16,276 nucleotides of DNA from contig JADFSZ010000015.1 in the NCBI GenBank assembly GCA_022560555.1, positions 1 through 16,276 of the forward strand, read 5' to 3'. The notes below the pieces were generated by a model. It had not been told where the DNA came from, searched no databases, and saw nothing but the letters and a program-made list of their open reading frames with translations. The DNA is from JADFSZ01 sp022560555 [NCBI: PVC group bacterium]. GTDB lineage: Bacteria > GCA-001730085 > JADFSZ01. The position numbers were made by a program, and so were the translations under genes. Shown here in pieces: positions 7,840 through 14,568 of this stretch (the stretch's first letter is position 1; each line of letters begins with the position of its first letter).

Positions 7840-7855
7840 ATAAATCCTTATTTAT
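7840..7855 (-). promoter_or_regulatory. Small hairpin with the uvrC ribosome-binding bases in its loop
   Basis: In the uvrC transcript ATAAAT-AAGG-ATTTAT can form a six-pair A-U stem with AAGG in the four-base loop. AAGG is the only Shine-Dalgarno-like match before the uvrC ATG, though 13 bases away, which is long. The stem is weak, so a regulatory role is uncertain. Confidence 0.25.
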
Positions 7856-7923
7856 CAATATCTTACATATCGTTACGCTTTGGGCTCGTACTTTGATCAA
7901 CCGAAAAAAACGCACGAAACGTG

Positions 7924-7951
7924 TTGACGAATAAAACCTCATTCGTATAAT
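7924..7951 (+). promoter_or_regulatory. Sigma-70 promoter of rpsT
   Basis: TTGACG (7924-7929) is followed after 16 bases by a perfect TATAAT (7946-7951). Transcription would begin near 7958 and leave an rpsT leader of about 75 bases. It is the clearest promoter in the window and fits the only plus-strand gene. Confidence 0.8.
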
Positions 7952-8032
7952 AGCATTTTCGTGAGCAATGGATGTAAGTTCTCGACTTAATTTAAGAATT
8001 CTAAAAACACTAAAATTGAAAGAGTAGGCCCT

Positions 8033-8296
8033 ATGCCGAATTCATCATCAGCCATCAAATTCATGCGGCAAACTAAAAAGAGGACAGCAAAAAACATGGC
8101 TGTCAAATCAACGATTAAAACGACAGTCAAAAAGCTTCGTGATGTGATCGACAGCAAACAAGATGCAGCTCAATGCCTCACAAACGCTTTTAAGGTTATC
8201 GATAAGGGCGTCTCCAAGGGTATCCTCAAAAAAAATACAGCCAATCGAAAAAAAGCCCGTTTGTCTCTCCTTGTTAACAAAGCGGCTAAATCCTAG
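8033..8296 (+). CDS. rpsT: 30S ribosomal protein S20
   Basis: This 87-residue, very basic protein matches bS20, a primary 16S rRNA-binding protein of the small subunit. Recognisable features are the N-terminal [21 protein letters not shown], the central [11 protein letters not shown] and the C-terminal [15 protein letters not shown]. Length is normal. It is the only gene on the plus strand, stands alone as a single-gene transcription unit as in many bacteria, and has a strong promoter. It ends head-on against the macrodomain gene with a four-base overlap. No terminator is visible in the short space available, so transcription may end inside the opposing gene. Confidence 0.97.
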   Translation: MPNSSSAIKFMRQTKKRTAKNMAVKSTIKTTVKKLRDVIDSKQDAAQCLTNAFKVIDKGVSKGILKKNTANRKKARLSLLVNKAAKS

Positions 8297-8811
8297 ATAG
8301 GGTTTTTCTCCGTTAGTATTTTCTGATAAGCTTCAAAGGCATTTTTTCCAAAACAGACAAAGATGACTTTTTGGATTTTCAGAAATTTTTTCAACGCGGC
8401 AATTGTTTCTTCCAGCGCGATACACGTAGCCCTCTCAAGTGGAAATCGATAAGCACCTGTGCTGATGGCCGGGAAAGCTATGGATGTAATCCCCAATTCA
8501 CTCGCCCTTTGAAAACACTTTTGATAACAACTTCTTAAAAGCTCATCTTCGTTTTTATTCCCACCCGTCCACACGGGACCAACCGTATGAATAACCCATG
8601 AGGCCCCAAGATTATAGGCTTTCGTAACTTTCGCGTCTCCCGTAGAACATCCGTTTAGTGTCCGGCATTCCACAAGTAATTCCGGCCCTGCCCCGCGATG
8701 AATAGCGCCATCGACACCGCCTCCGCCTAAGAGACTTTCATTCGCGGCATTCACGATGGCATCCGCCTTCACTTTTGCAATATCATCTTGAATAATTTCG
8801 ATTTTCTCCAT
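8293..8811 (-). CDS. Macrodomain protein, O-acetyl-ADP-ribose deacetylase type (YmdB/MacroD-like)
   Basis: The whole 172-residue protein is one macrodomain. Family hallmarks are [26 protein letters not shown] (ADP-ribose binding, with the catalytic-loop Asn and Asp), [17 protein letters not shown] and [10 protein letters not shown]. This MacroD subgroup removes acetyl from O-acetyl-ADP-ribose and can reverse mono-ADP-ribosylation of proteins; which of these it does here is unknown. It follows queF by only four bases, so it is probably co-transcribed with queC and queF. Its stop codon shares CTAG with the stop of rpsT on the other strand. Confidence 0.93.
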   Translation of the reverse strand: MEKIEIIQDDIAKVKADAIVNAANESLLGGGGVDGAIHRGAGPELLVECRTLNGCSTGDAKVTKAYNLGASWVIHTVGPVWTGGNKNEDELLRSCYQKCFQRASELGITSIAFPAISTGAYRFPLERATCIALEETIAALKKFLKIQKVIFVCFGKNAFEAYQKILTEKNPI

Positions 8812-8815
8812 AGTT

Positions 8816-9238
8816 TTATTTCTTCATTTTATTTGAATATTCAGCTTCGACTGTCATGCCTATACCACCCCGGACGTGAAATTCTCCACGGACAGTCATA
8901 TGGCGCGGTTGCGCGGCAAGGACAAGATCCTCAAGAATATTATTTACGGCGGATTCGAAGAACGTTCCGACATCTCGATAAGAAAACAAGTAAAGCTTTA
9001 AAGATTTTGACTCGATACAAAGTCTATTTGGGATATATCTAATAATAATGCGTGCAAAATCAGGCTGACCCGTAATAGGACAAACGGATGTATACTCAGG
9101 ACAATCGAAAGTTATAGTATAATTACGTTTGAGATGGCGATTATCAAACGTTTCTAGAATTTTTTTATCCGGTTTTCTTGGATATTGTTTATGTCCCATA
9201 GAAAGCCACGTTAATTTTGATTTCTTTTTTCTTGTCAT
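8816..9238 (-). CDS. queF: NADPH-dependent 7-cyano-7-deazaguanine reductase (unimodular QueF)
   Basis: QueF reduces the nitrile preQ0 to the amine preQ1 on the way to queuosine in tRNA. This 140-residue protein is the short, single-domain form. It has the catalytic cysteine and aspartate in [13 protein letters not shown] (Cys53, Asp60), the NADPH-binding QueF motif [14 protein letters not shown], and EFHVRGGI near the end. A GGAG ribosome binding site is 7 bases before the ATG; it lies in the loop of a small GAAAA/TTTTC hairpin. It is 48 bases downstream of queC, whose product preQ0 is its substrate. Confidence 0.96.
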   Translation of the reverse strand: MTRKKKSKLTWLSMGHKQYPRKPDKKILETFDNRHLKRNYTITFDCPEYTSVCPITGQPDFARIIIRYIPNRLCIESKSLKLYLFSYRDVGTFFESAVNNILEDLVLAAQPRHMTVRGEFHVRGGIGMTVEAEYSNKMKK

Positions 9239-9286
9239 AGGAAAACTCCATTTTCGACTTAATGATATTTTCTGCTTTTTGTTTTT

Positions 9287-9307
9287 CTATCCGCTATACG
9301 CTATTGG
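9287..9307. repeat. Three copies of a seven-base repeat at the queC stop
   Basis: CTATCCG, CTATACG and CTATTGG follow each other directly on the plus strand. They encode the end of QueC (IAYSG and stop). The unit resembles the seven-base repeats at 10039-10069, as both have a core like CATGCGT/ATAGCGT, but three short copies may be coincidence. Confidence 0.35.
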
Positions 9308-9979
9308 ATCTTTCATGCCTGCTTCCTTAAACCCTTTTCGCCGTAACACACAGCTGTCACAAACTCCGCAAGCCATCCCGTTGGGATCCGGATTGTAGCA
9401 GCTGGTTGTCATACTATAATCTACGCCGAGAGACACCCCCAAACGGATGATTTCTGATTTTGTTAATTGGATAAGAGGTGCCTGAATTTTTAGTTGAAAC
9501 CCCTCAACTGCCTTTTTTGTCGCTAAATTTGCAAGCTTTTGAAATGCCTCAAGATATTCCCCGCGGCAATCCGGATAACCGCTATAATCCACCGCGTTCA
9601 CTCCGATAAAGATACCTTCGGCCTCAAGGGTTTCCGCCCAAGCCAGGGCATAGGACAAAAATATCGTGTTTCTGGCAGGGACATACGTAATGGGAATACC
9701 ATTTGCTATTTCACTTTCGCATCTATGACTCGGCACATCAATGTCTGCCGTTAAGGCAGACGCTCCAAAGGCTCTTAGGTCAATTTTTATCACCCGGTGT
9801 TCATGAACCGCGCAGGCTTTGGCTATAGCCTTGGCGCTCTCAAGTTCAATAACATGCCTCTGCCCATAATCAAAAGTTAGAGCATAGATCTGATAATCTT
9901 CACTTCGGGCGATGGCTAACAGCGTTGTCGAATCCAATCCGCCGGACAAAAGAACAACAGCTTTTTTTGTACCGTTCAT
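9287..9979 (-). CDS. queC: 7-cyano-7-deazaguanine (preQ0) synthase QueC
   Basis: QueC converts 7-carboxy-7-deazaguanine to preQ0 using ATP and ammonia. The 230-residue protein shows the PP-loop SGGLDS (12-17), FDYGQRH, the [18 protein letters not shown] block, [12 protein letters not shown], and a C-terminal zinc site of four cysteines (Cys194, 204, 207, 210). Length is normal. It begins the que-macrodomain group, and queF follows. The earlier pathway enzymes QueD and QueE are not in the window. The last codons are written in a seven-base repeat (see the repeat entry at 9287-9307), but the resulting DPIAYSG tail is close to what homologues have. Confidence 0.97.
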   Translation of the reverse strand: MNGTKKAVVLLSGGLDSTTLLAIARSEDYQIYALTFDYGQRHVIELESAKAIAKACAVHEHRVIKIDLRAFGASALTADIDVPSHRCESEIANGIPITYVPARNTIFLSYALAWAETLEAEGIFIGVNAVDYSGYPDCRGEYLEAFQKLANLATKKAVEGFQLKIQAPLIQLTKSEIIRLGVSLGVDYSMTTSCYNPDPNGMACGVCDSCVLRRKGFKEAGMKDPIAYSG

Positions 9980-10038
9980 TTTGCCTCGATCCTGATCTTT
10001 ATTTTAAGCGCACACCCCTTGGTGTCTTATTGATTTTA

Positions 10039-10069
10039 ACGCATGTCGCATGACGCACAACGCATGGCG
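10039..10069. repeat. Seven-base tandem repeat, four and a half copies, between xerC and queC
   Basis: ACGCATG, TCGCATG, ACGCACA and ACGCATG follow one another, then GCG begins a partial fifth. Three of the four full units share CGCATG. The array occupies a third of the 94-base space between the recombinase gene and queC, where a queC promoter would be expected. The rest of this gap holds a small ACACC/GGTGT inverted repeat (near 10009-10024) and no convincing promoter or preQ1 riboswitch. Confidence 0.6.
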
Positions 10070-10073
10070 GCCT

Positions 10074-10952
10074 TTATGCTCTCGGATGTGCTTTTTTATA
10101 AACTTCCTTCAGACGTTCTGTCGTCAAATGTGTATAAATTTGGGTTGTAGATAAACTTGCATGTCCCAACAGCTCTTGTACGCTTCTCAAGTCGGCTCCT
10201 CTATCCAGCAAATGCGTCGCAAAGCTATGGCGAAGCGCATGCGGGGAGATATCATAATTCAAGGCTGTTTGTTTAATATATTTTTTCATCATACGCTCTA
10301 TGCTCCTGACACTCAATCTGCCGCTCGACTTATTTAAAAACAGATACCGCTTATTGTCCTCTCGTTTCTGTAAATATTTTCTAAGGGAAACCGATGCCAA
10401 TTTACCCATGGGGACAAGACGTTCTTTTTTGCCTTTACCTCGCGCGCGAATAACATCTGCGATCAAATCAACATCTCTGATGTCCAACGAGGCTAACTCG
10501 CCTACACGCAGGCCCGTACTGTAAAGCATCTCAAGAATGGCACGATCACGCAAAGAAAATAGTTTATCAAGGTTAGGCGCCTCCACCAAAGCCTTCGCTT
10601 GTTCGACATCCAAAAATTTTGGAAGTTTTTTCATCAATTTTGGGGTTGCCAGGCCATAAAACGGCGTTTCCTCTACAATATTTTCACGGGTCAAATACCG
10701 GAAAAAACTCCTCAAGCTGGCCAATCGGCGTGCAACTGTACGACGCTCAAGATTCCTGGATTGCAGAGTGGCTAAATATTTTCGTGCCTGCGCAAACCGG
10801 AACTTCTTCAAAAAAGAAAGTTCGTCTTTTTTCTTTATTAAGAATATTTTGTAGAAAGACAGGATGTCTCGAGAATAGCTATCCAGCGTGTGATGCGAGA
10901 CGTTCTTTTCCGCCTCAAGATATCTTAAAAACCTCTCAAGATATCGATACAT
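10074..10952 (-). CDS. xerC: Tyrosine recombinase XerC/XerD family (XerC by context)
   Basis: This 292-residue protein has the Xer layout: an N-terminal SAM-like DNA-binding domain (about 1-85) and a catalytic domain containing Arg149 (STGLRVGEL), Lys173 (GKGKKERLVP), His238 and Arg241 (HALRHSFATH), His264 (LLGHASLSTTQ) and nucleophile Tyr273 (TQIYTH). Xer proteins resolve chromosome dimers at dif during cell division. It follows topA by three bases. In Firmicutes the order is dprA-topA-trmFO-xerC, so the context favours XerC; here trmFO is absent between them. No mobile-element genes are adjacent, so an integrase of a mobile island is less likely. XerC and XerD cannot be separated firmly by eye. 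Confidence 0.9.
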   Translation of the reverse strand: MYRYLERFLRYLEAEKNVSHHTLDSYSRDILSFYKIFLIKKKDELSFLKKFRFAQARKYLATLQSRNLERRTVARRLASLRSFFRYLTRENIVEETPFYGLATPKLMKKLPKFLDVEQAKALVEAPNLDKLFSLRDRAILEMLYSTGLRVGELASLDIRDVDLIADVIRARGKGKKERLVPMGKLASVSLRKYLQKREDNKRYLFLNKSSGRLSVRSIERMMKKYIKQTALNYDISPHALRHSFATHLLDRGADLRSVQELLGHASLSTTQIYTHLTTERLKEVYKKAHPRA

Positions 10953-10955
10953 CTT

Positions 10956-13016
10956 TTAGACTTTCTTATCATTTTCATCCACATCATCTTCATTTTGACT
11001 TTTCGGAAGTTTATTGGCCTTGTACTCACATTTCGGGTACTTGGAACATCCATAAAAGGTTCGGCCGCGGGCGCGCCTGGCTACAAGCTCTCCATCACAA
11101 TTTTCTTGGGGGCATTTCACCATAGTTGTTATCGGTTTTGAAAAGGTGCAATTCGGATACTCCCCGCATGACAAGAATTGCCCAAAACGCCCTAGCTTAA
11201 TCACCATGGGCTTACCGCATTTGTCACACACATGATCCGTCGGAATAGATACCTTGCGCATACCTCGTAGTTTTTCCTTAGCCTTCTTCAAGTCACTATC
11301 AAATTTTTCATAAAATTCTTTCATGACCGACACCCAATCTGTATGCTCTTCTTCGATACCATCCAATTTTTCTTCCATCAAAGCGGTAAACTCAACATTG
11401 ATAATATCCGGAAAATGTTTCACCAACAGATCATTTACAACCTCTCCGACAGGTGTTGGAAAAAATCGTCTATTTTCTTTATGTACATAATCTCTATTCT
11501 GAATCGTCGCGATAATGGACGCGTACGTGCTCGGACGTCCGATACCGTGCTCTTCCAATGCCTTTACCAATGTGGCCTCTGAGTACCTCGGAGGTGGTTT
11601 TGTAAAGTGCTGATTGGGATTTAATGTCACGAGTTCCAGGGCATCATTCACGCCCAAAGGAGGGATCAGACTTTCATCTTCTGCTTGAGACTCATCCCCA
11701 TTTTTTTCGTCTTCATCAGCTTTCTTTTCCTCAGTTTCATCTTTGAATGCCGCTAAGAAACCGTCAAAAATAACTGTCGTCCCGGAGGCCCTCAACATAC
11801 AATCTCCTGCTTTAATATCGACTGAGACGATTTCCAATTGTGCGGGAAGCATTTGACTCGCGAGAAATTGACGCCAAATGAGGGTATAGAGCCTCATTTG
11901 TTCCGTTGTTAGAAACTTCTTCATCTCTTGGGGCGTTTTTTCGATAAAAGTCGGTCGTATGGATTCATGAGCTTCTTGAGTATTCTTTTTGCGCGTTGTA
12001 TAGACCGGAGGTTTTTGGGGAAGATAGTCTTTCCCAAAATTTGAAAGAATAAAGTCGGCGGTGGCTTTCTGGGCCTCGGGGGCCACACGTACGGAATCCG
12101 TACGCATATAAGTGATAAGTCCAACAGATCCTTCCTTACCCAAATCAACACCTTCATAAAGCTGCTGAGCGACACGCATAACCCGTTGGGCCGTAAAACG
12201 CAATTTATTAACTCCCTGCTGTTGTAATTGACTTGTGGTTAGAGGAGGGAAGGGGTTCCTTTTCTTCTGACGTTTTTGAACATCATGGACAACGTACGAA
12301 CTTTTTTGAAGATCTTCTACAATAGTCTTAGCCTGCGTTTCATTGTTGATGTCCGCCTTTTTCCCGTCAATTTTATCAAGCTTAGCAAGAAAAACATCTC
12401 CCGAATCTTTTTTCAGCTCGGCAACAACGGACCAATATTCTTCAGACTTAAATATTTTGATTTCGGCTTCTCGCTCACATATCAGGCGCATGGCCACCGA
12501 TTGGACACGTCCCGCGGATAGACCGCTTCCGATTTTCTCCCACAGTAAAGGGCTGATACGATAACCGACAATACGATCGAGTATGCGCCGGGCTTGTTGG
12601 GCATTAACTTTTGCCATATCTAATTGGGTAGGGTGCTTAAAAGCATCATTGACAGCCTTTTGTGTTATTTGATTGAATGTCACCCTGAAAAAACGTTTTT
12701 CAGCATCTTTATCATCCACTTTTAAAAGGTTTGACAGATGCCACGCGATCGCTTCTCCTTCACGATCCGGATCAGGAGCAAGATATATTTTCTCGGCAGT
12801 TTTAGCCGCTTTTGTCAGATCACTAATAACTTTTTTTCGGCCCGTAACATTCACATATGTCGGTTTAAAATCATGAGAGATATTCACTCCAAGTTCCTTC
12901 TTCGGCAAATCCATAACATGTCCCATGGACGATTTCACAACGTACTCAGGACCCAAGTATTTATTAATTGTTCGACATTTTGCCGGCGATTCAACAATGA
13001 CAAGATATTTTGGCAT
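10956..13016 (-). CDS. topA: DNA topoisomerase I (type IA)
   Basis: TopA relaxes negative supercoils by cutting and passing single strands. The 686-residue protein opens with the Toprim domain (VIVESPAKCRTINKYLG; acidic PDPDREGEAIAWHL at about 81-94), followed by the GSGLSAGRVQSVAMRLI region and the catalytic tyrosine in ITYMRTDSVR (Tyr303). Two C-terminal four-cysteine zinc ribbons follow, starting CDKCGKPM and CPQENCDG. An acidic, low-complexity insertion (DETEEKKADEDEKNGDESQAEDE, shown in part) lies near residues 425-450. The ribosome binding site AAAGGA is well placed before the ATG at 13016. It lies between the unknown charged protein and xerC in one close-packed block. Confidence 0.98.
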   Translation of the reverse strand: MPKYLVIVESPAKCRTINKYLGPEYVVKSSMGHVMDLPKKELGVNISHDFKPTYVNVTGRKKVISDLTKAAKTAEKIYLAPDPDREGEAIAWHLSNLLKVDDKDAEKRFFRVTFNQITQKAVNDAFKHPTQLDMAKVNAQQARRILDRIVGYRISPLLWEKIGSGLSAGRVQSVAMRLICEREAEIKIFKSEEYWSVVAELKKDSGDVFLAKLDKIDGKKADINNETQAKTIVEDLQKSSYVVHDVQKRQKKRNPFPPLTTSQLQQQGVNKLRFTAQRVMRVAQQLYEGVDLGKEGSVGLITYMRTDSVRVAPEAQKATADFILSNFGKDYLPQKPPVYTTRKKNTQEAHESIRPTFIEKTPQEMKKFLTTEQMRLYTLIWRQFLASQMLPAQLEIVSVDIKAGDCMLRASGTTVIFDGFLAAFKDETEEKKADEDEKNGDESQAEDESLIPPLGVNDALELVTLNPNQHFTKPPPRYSEATLVKALEEHGIGRPSTYASIIATIQNRDYVHKENRRFFPTPVGEVVNDLLVKHFPDIINVEFTALMEEKLDGIEEEHTDWVSVMKEFYEKFDSDLKKAKEKLRGMRKVSIPTDHVCDKCGKPMVIKLGRFGQFLSCGEYPNCTFSKPITTMVKCPQENCDGELVARRARGRTFYGCSKYPKCEYKANKLPKSQNEDDVDENDKKV

Positions 13017-13039
13017 AAGGTTTCCTTTTAGAATAAAAT

Positions 13040-13435
13040 CTACTCAGGTTTGTCTTTATCCTTTTGGTTTTTATTTTCGCTTTTCTCACCAGTTGCTTTC
13101 GGCAACTCATCTTTATTTTTAATTGCTTTTTCTGTCTTCTCTTCAACAATATTTTCTTTTTGGGTCGGCACTTCCTTTTCCTCTGATACCTCAGGCTCAT
13201 CTTGAGCTTCAAGTATTTCCTTTGGAATATCACGTGTGCCTGAAAACCGATTTGGATCGGCAAGACCTGTTCCGACAAAATCGGGGCTTGTTAAATATTG
13301 ACCGCGTTCGTCTTTTGCTATCACATGGATCTGTCCCTTGACCTTGACTTCTCTTTCAACCATATCAGCTTTGGTTCCGAAACGGTTTGAATCTAATTTT
13401 GCCGATTTTTTTACTTTTCCTTTTTGCTTTGCCAT
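13040..13435 (-). CDS. Unrecognised small charged protein between dprA and topA
   Basis: This 131-residue protein matches no family I know. Its first 18 residues are strongly basic (MAKQKGKVKKSAK), residues about 15-70 look able to fold (VEREVKVKGQIHVIAKDERGQYLTSP is read as a possible beta-rich stretch), and the last 55 are almost only Glu, Lys, Asp, Asn, Pro and Gln and should be disordered. Two related segments, DSNRFGTKADM and DPNRFSGTRDI, bracket the middle part. It has the best ribosome binding site of the block, AAGGAG eight bases before ATG, overlapping the end of dprA, which it follows by one base. That strongly supports real translation. Position suggests a DNA- or RNA-related role, but that is only association. 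No signal peptide or membrane segment is seen. Confidence 0.75.
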   Translation of the reverse strand: MAKQKGKVKKSAKLDSNRFGTKADMVEREVKVKGQIHVIAKDERGQYLTSPDFVGTGLADPNRFSGTRDIPKEILEAQDEPEVSEEKEVPTQKENIVEEKTEKAIKNKDELPKATGEKSENKNQKDKDKPE

Positions 13436-13436
13436 T

Positions 13437-14519
13437 TTACTTTCTCCTTACATAGATTTGTCCCGGAAGCTGCCTGATTTTGCCCATAAGTTCTAATTTT
13501 GTCAATCTCGTTGTCAAAAGGGGAATCGAAAGCTCTGTTCTTTGATGTAAAGCATTCACTTGAATTCCCTCATGATCAATAAATTCCATAAGACCAAACT
13601 CATCATCCTGTTGTTCTTTACTCTCGTTGCCCATGGATATTTTTGTCAACATTTTGATATTCAATTCTTCGAGAACCTCTTCAGGATGTGTCAGCATACA
13701 CACGCCCTCCTTGATGAGACGAAGGGCGCCTTGAGAGGTGATACTATCCAGTTTCCCCGGAATGGCAAATGTTTTTTTGCCCTGCTTCTTAGCATACTGC
13801 ATGGTGATAAGGGATCCGGAGCGGCGCGCAGCCTCAACAACAATGACCCCTTTCGCGAGAGCACTGATGATACGGTTTCTCTTGGGGAAATTTTTTGGCA
13901 AAGGCGGCGTCATCATGGAAAACTCAGAGATCAATAATCCCTGATTTTGAATTTTTTTGGCCAGATCTCTATTTTCCGGCGGATACATATCCCCAAGACC
14001 GCTTCCTAAAACCGCTATTGTTTCTCCTTGTGCTGATAGGGCCCCTCTGTGAGCAGCACTATCAATACCGCGTGCCAACCCGCTAATAACTGTTAATCCT
14101 TGATTTGAAAAATACCATCCATAATGTTCTGCTGTTTCACGGCCGTACAAGGACGCCCTTCTGGAGCCGACAATAGCAATACCACTTATACCTGTGAGAC
14201 TCCCACCGCCTAACACATATAGGACCAAGGGCGGACTTTGAATGGACTTTAATGACTCAGGATAGTCCTCGTCTTCGATTGTGATAACACGTATCTTATT
14301 CTTTTTAACTAACGCAAGTTCTTTATCCAACCAATCCTTCGGAAGTTTTTGTATTTTTTCAACTAAGGTTTGTGCAAGAATACCTTTACGCTCGAGTACA
14401 CTCAGGCTTTTAGAAAAGACCTCACGGTAACTTCCCAAACAGTCTTTAATCTTTCGGACCCTCACCGGCCCGATTCCGCCAATGCTGTTAAGGGCTATAA
14501 GTGCCTCACGATCCGTCAT
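13437..14519 (-). CDS. dprA: DNA-processing protein DprA (Smf)
   Basis: DprA binds incoming single-stranded DNA during natural transformation and loads RecA. In this 360-residue protein an N-terminal helix-hairpin-helix/SAM-like part (ALNSIGGIGPVRVRKI) precedes the Rossmann-like core with IAIVGSRRASLYG (about 114-126), ISGLARGIDSAAHRGAL (about 145-161), VLGSGLGDMYPPENRDL and PKRNRIISALAKGVIVVEA. A winged-helix domain closes the protein (about 305-360). The three-domain form is like those of many Gram-negative bacteria. It is 49 bases downstream of aroKB; the small protein and topA follow. A functional competence system cannot be judged from this gene, as DprA is widespread in species not known to be competent. 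Confidence 0.97.
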   Translation of the reverse strand: MTDREALIALNSIGGIGPVRVRKIKDCLGSYREVFSKSLSVLERKGILAQTLVEKIQKLPKDWLDKELALVKKNKIRVITIEDEDYPESLKSIQSPPLVLYVLGGGSLTGISGIAIVGSRRASLYGRETAEHYGWYFSNQGLTVISGLARGIDSAAHRGALSAQGETIAVLGSGLGDMYPPENRDLAKKIQNQGLLISEFSMMTPPLPKNFPKRNRIISALAKGVIVVEAARRSGSLITMQYAKKQGKKTFAIPGKLDSITSQGALRLIKEGVCMLTHPEEVLEELNIKMLTKISMGNESKEQQDDEFGLMEFIDHEGIQVNALHQRTELSIPLLTTRLTKLELMGKIRQLPGQIYVRRK

Positions 14520-14568
14520 TATTTTTTAAAAACCTTTCCAATACATGAGTATAATATCAACTCTATCA

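Noticed and set aside
9980-10073. A preQ1 riboswitch before queC
   Set aside because: The leader has neither the conserved C-rich loop nor the short A-rich tail arrangement of preQ1-I that I could recognise; only heptamers and a weak hairpin are visible.
10074-10952. An integrase marking a mobile island
   Set aside because: It is in a tight housekeeping block after topA, has ordinary Xer length and motifs, and there is no adjacent tRNA, excisionase or cargo.
10619-11125. A 168-codon plus-strand frame across the xerC-topA junction
   Set aside because: It is antisense to two well-supported genes and has no recognisable domain.
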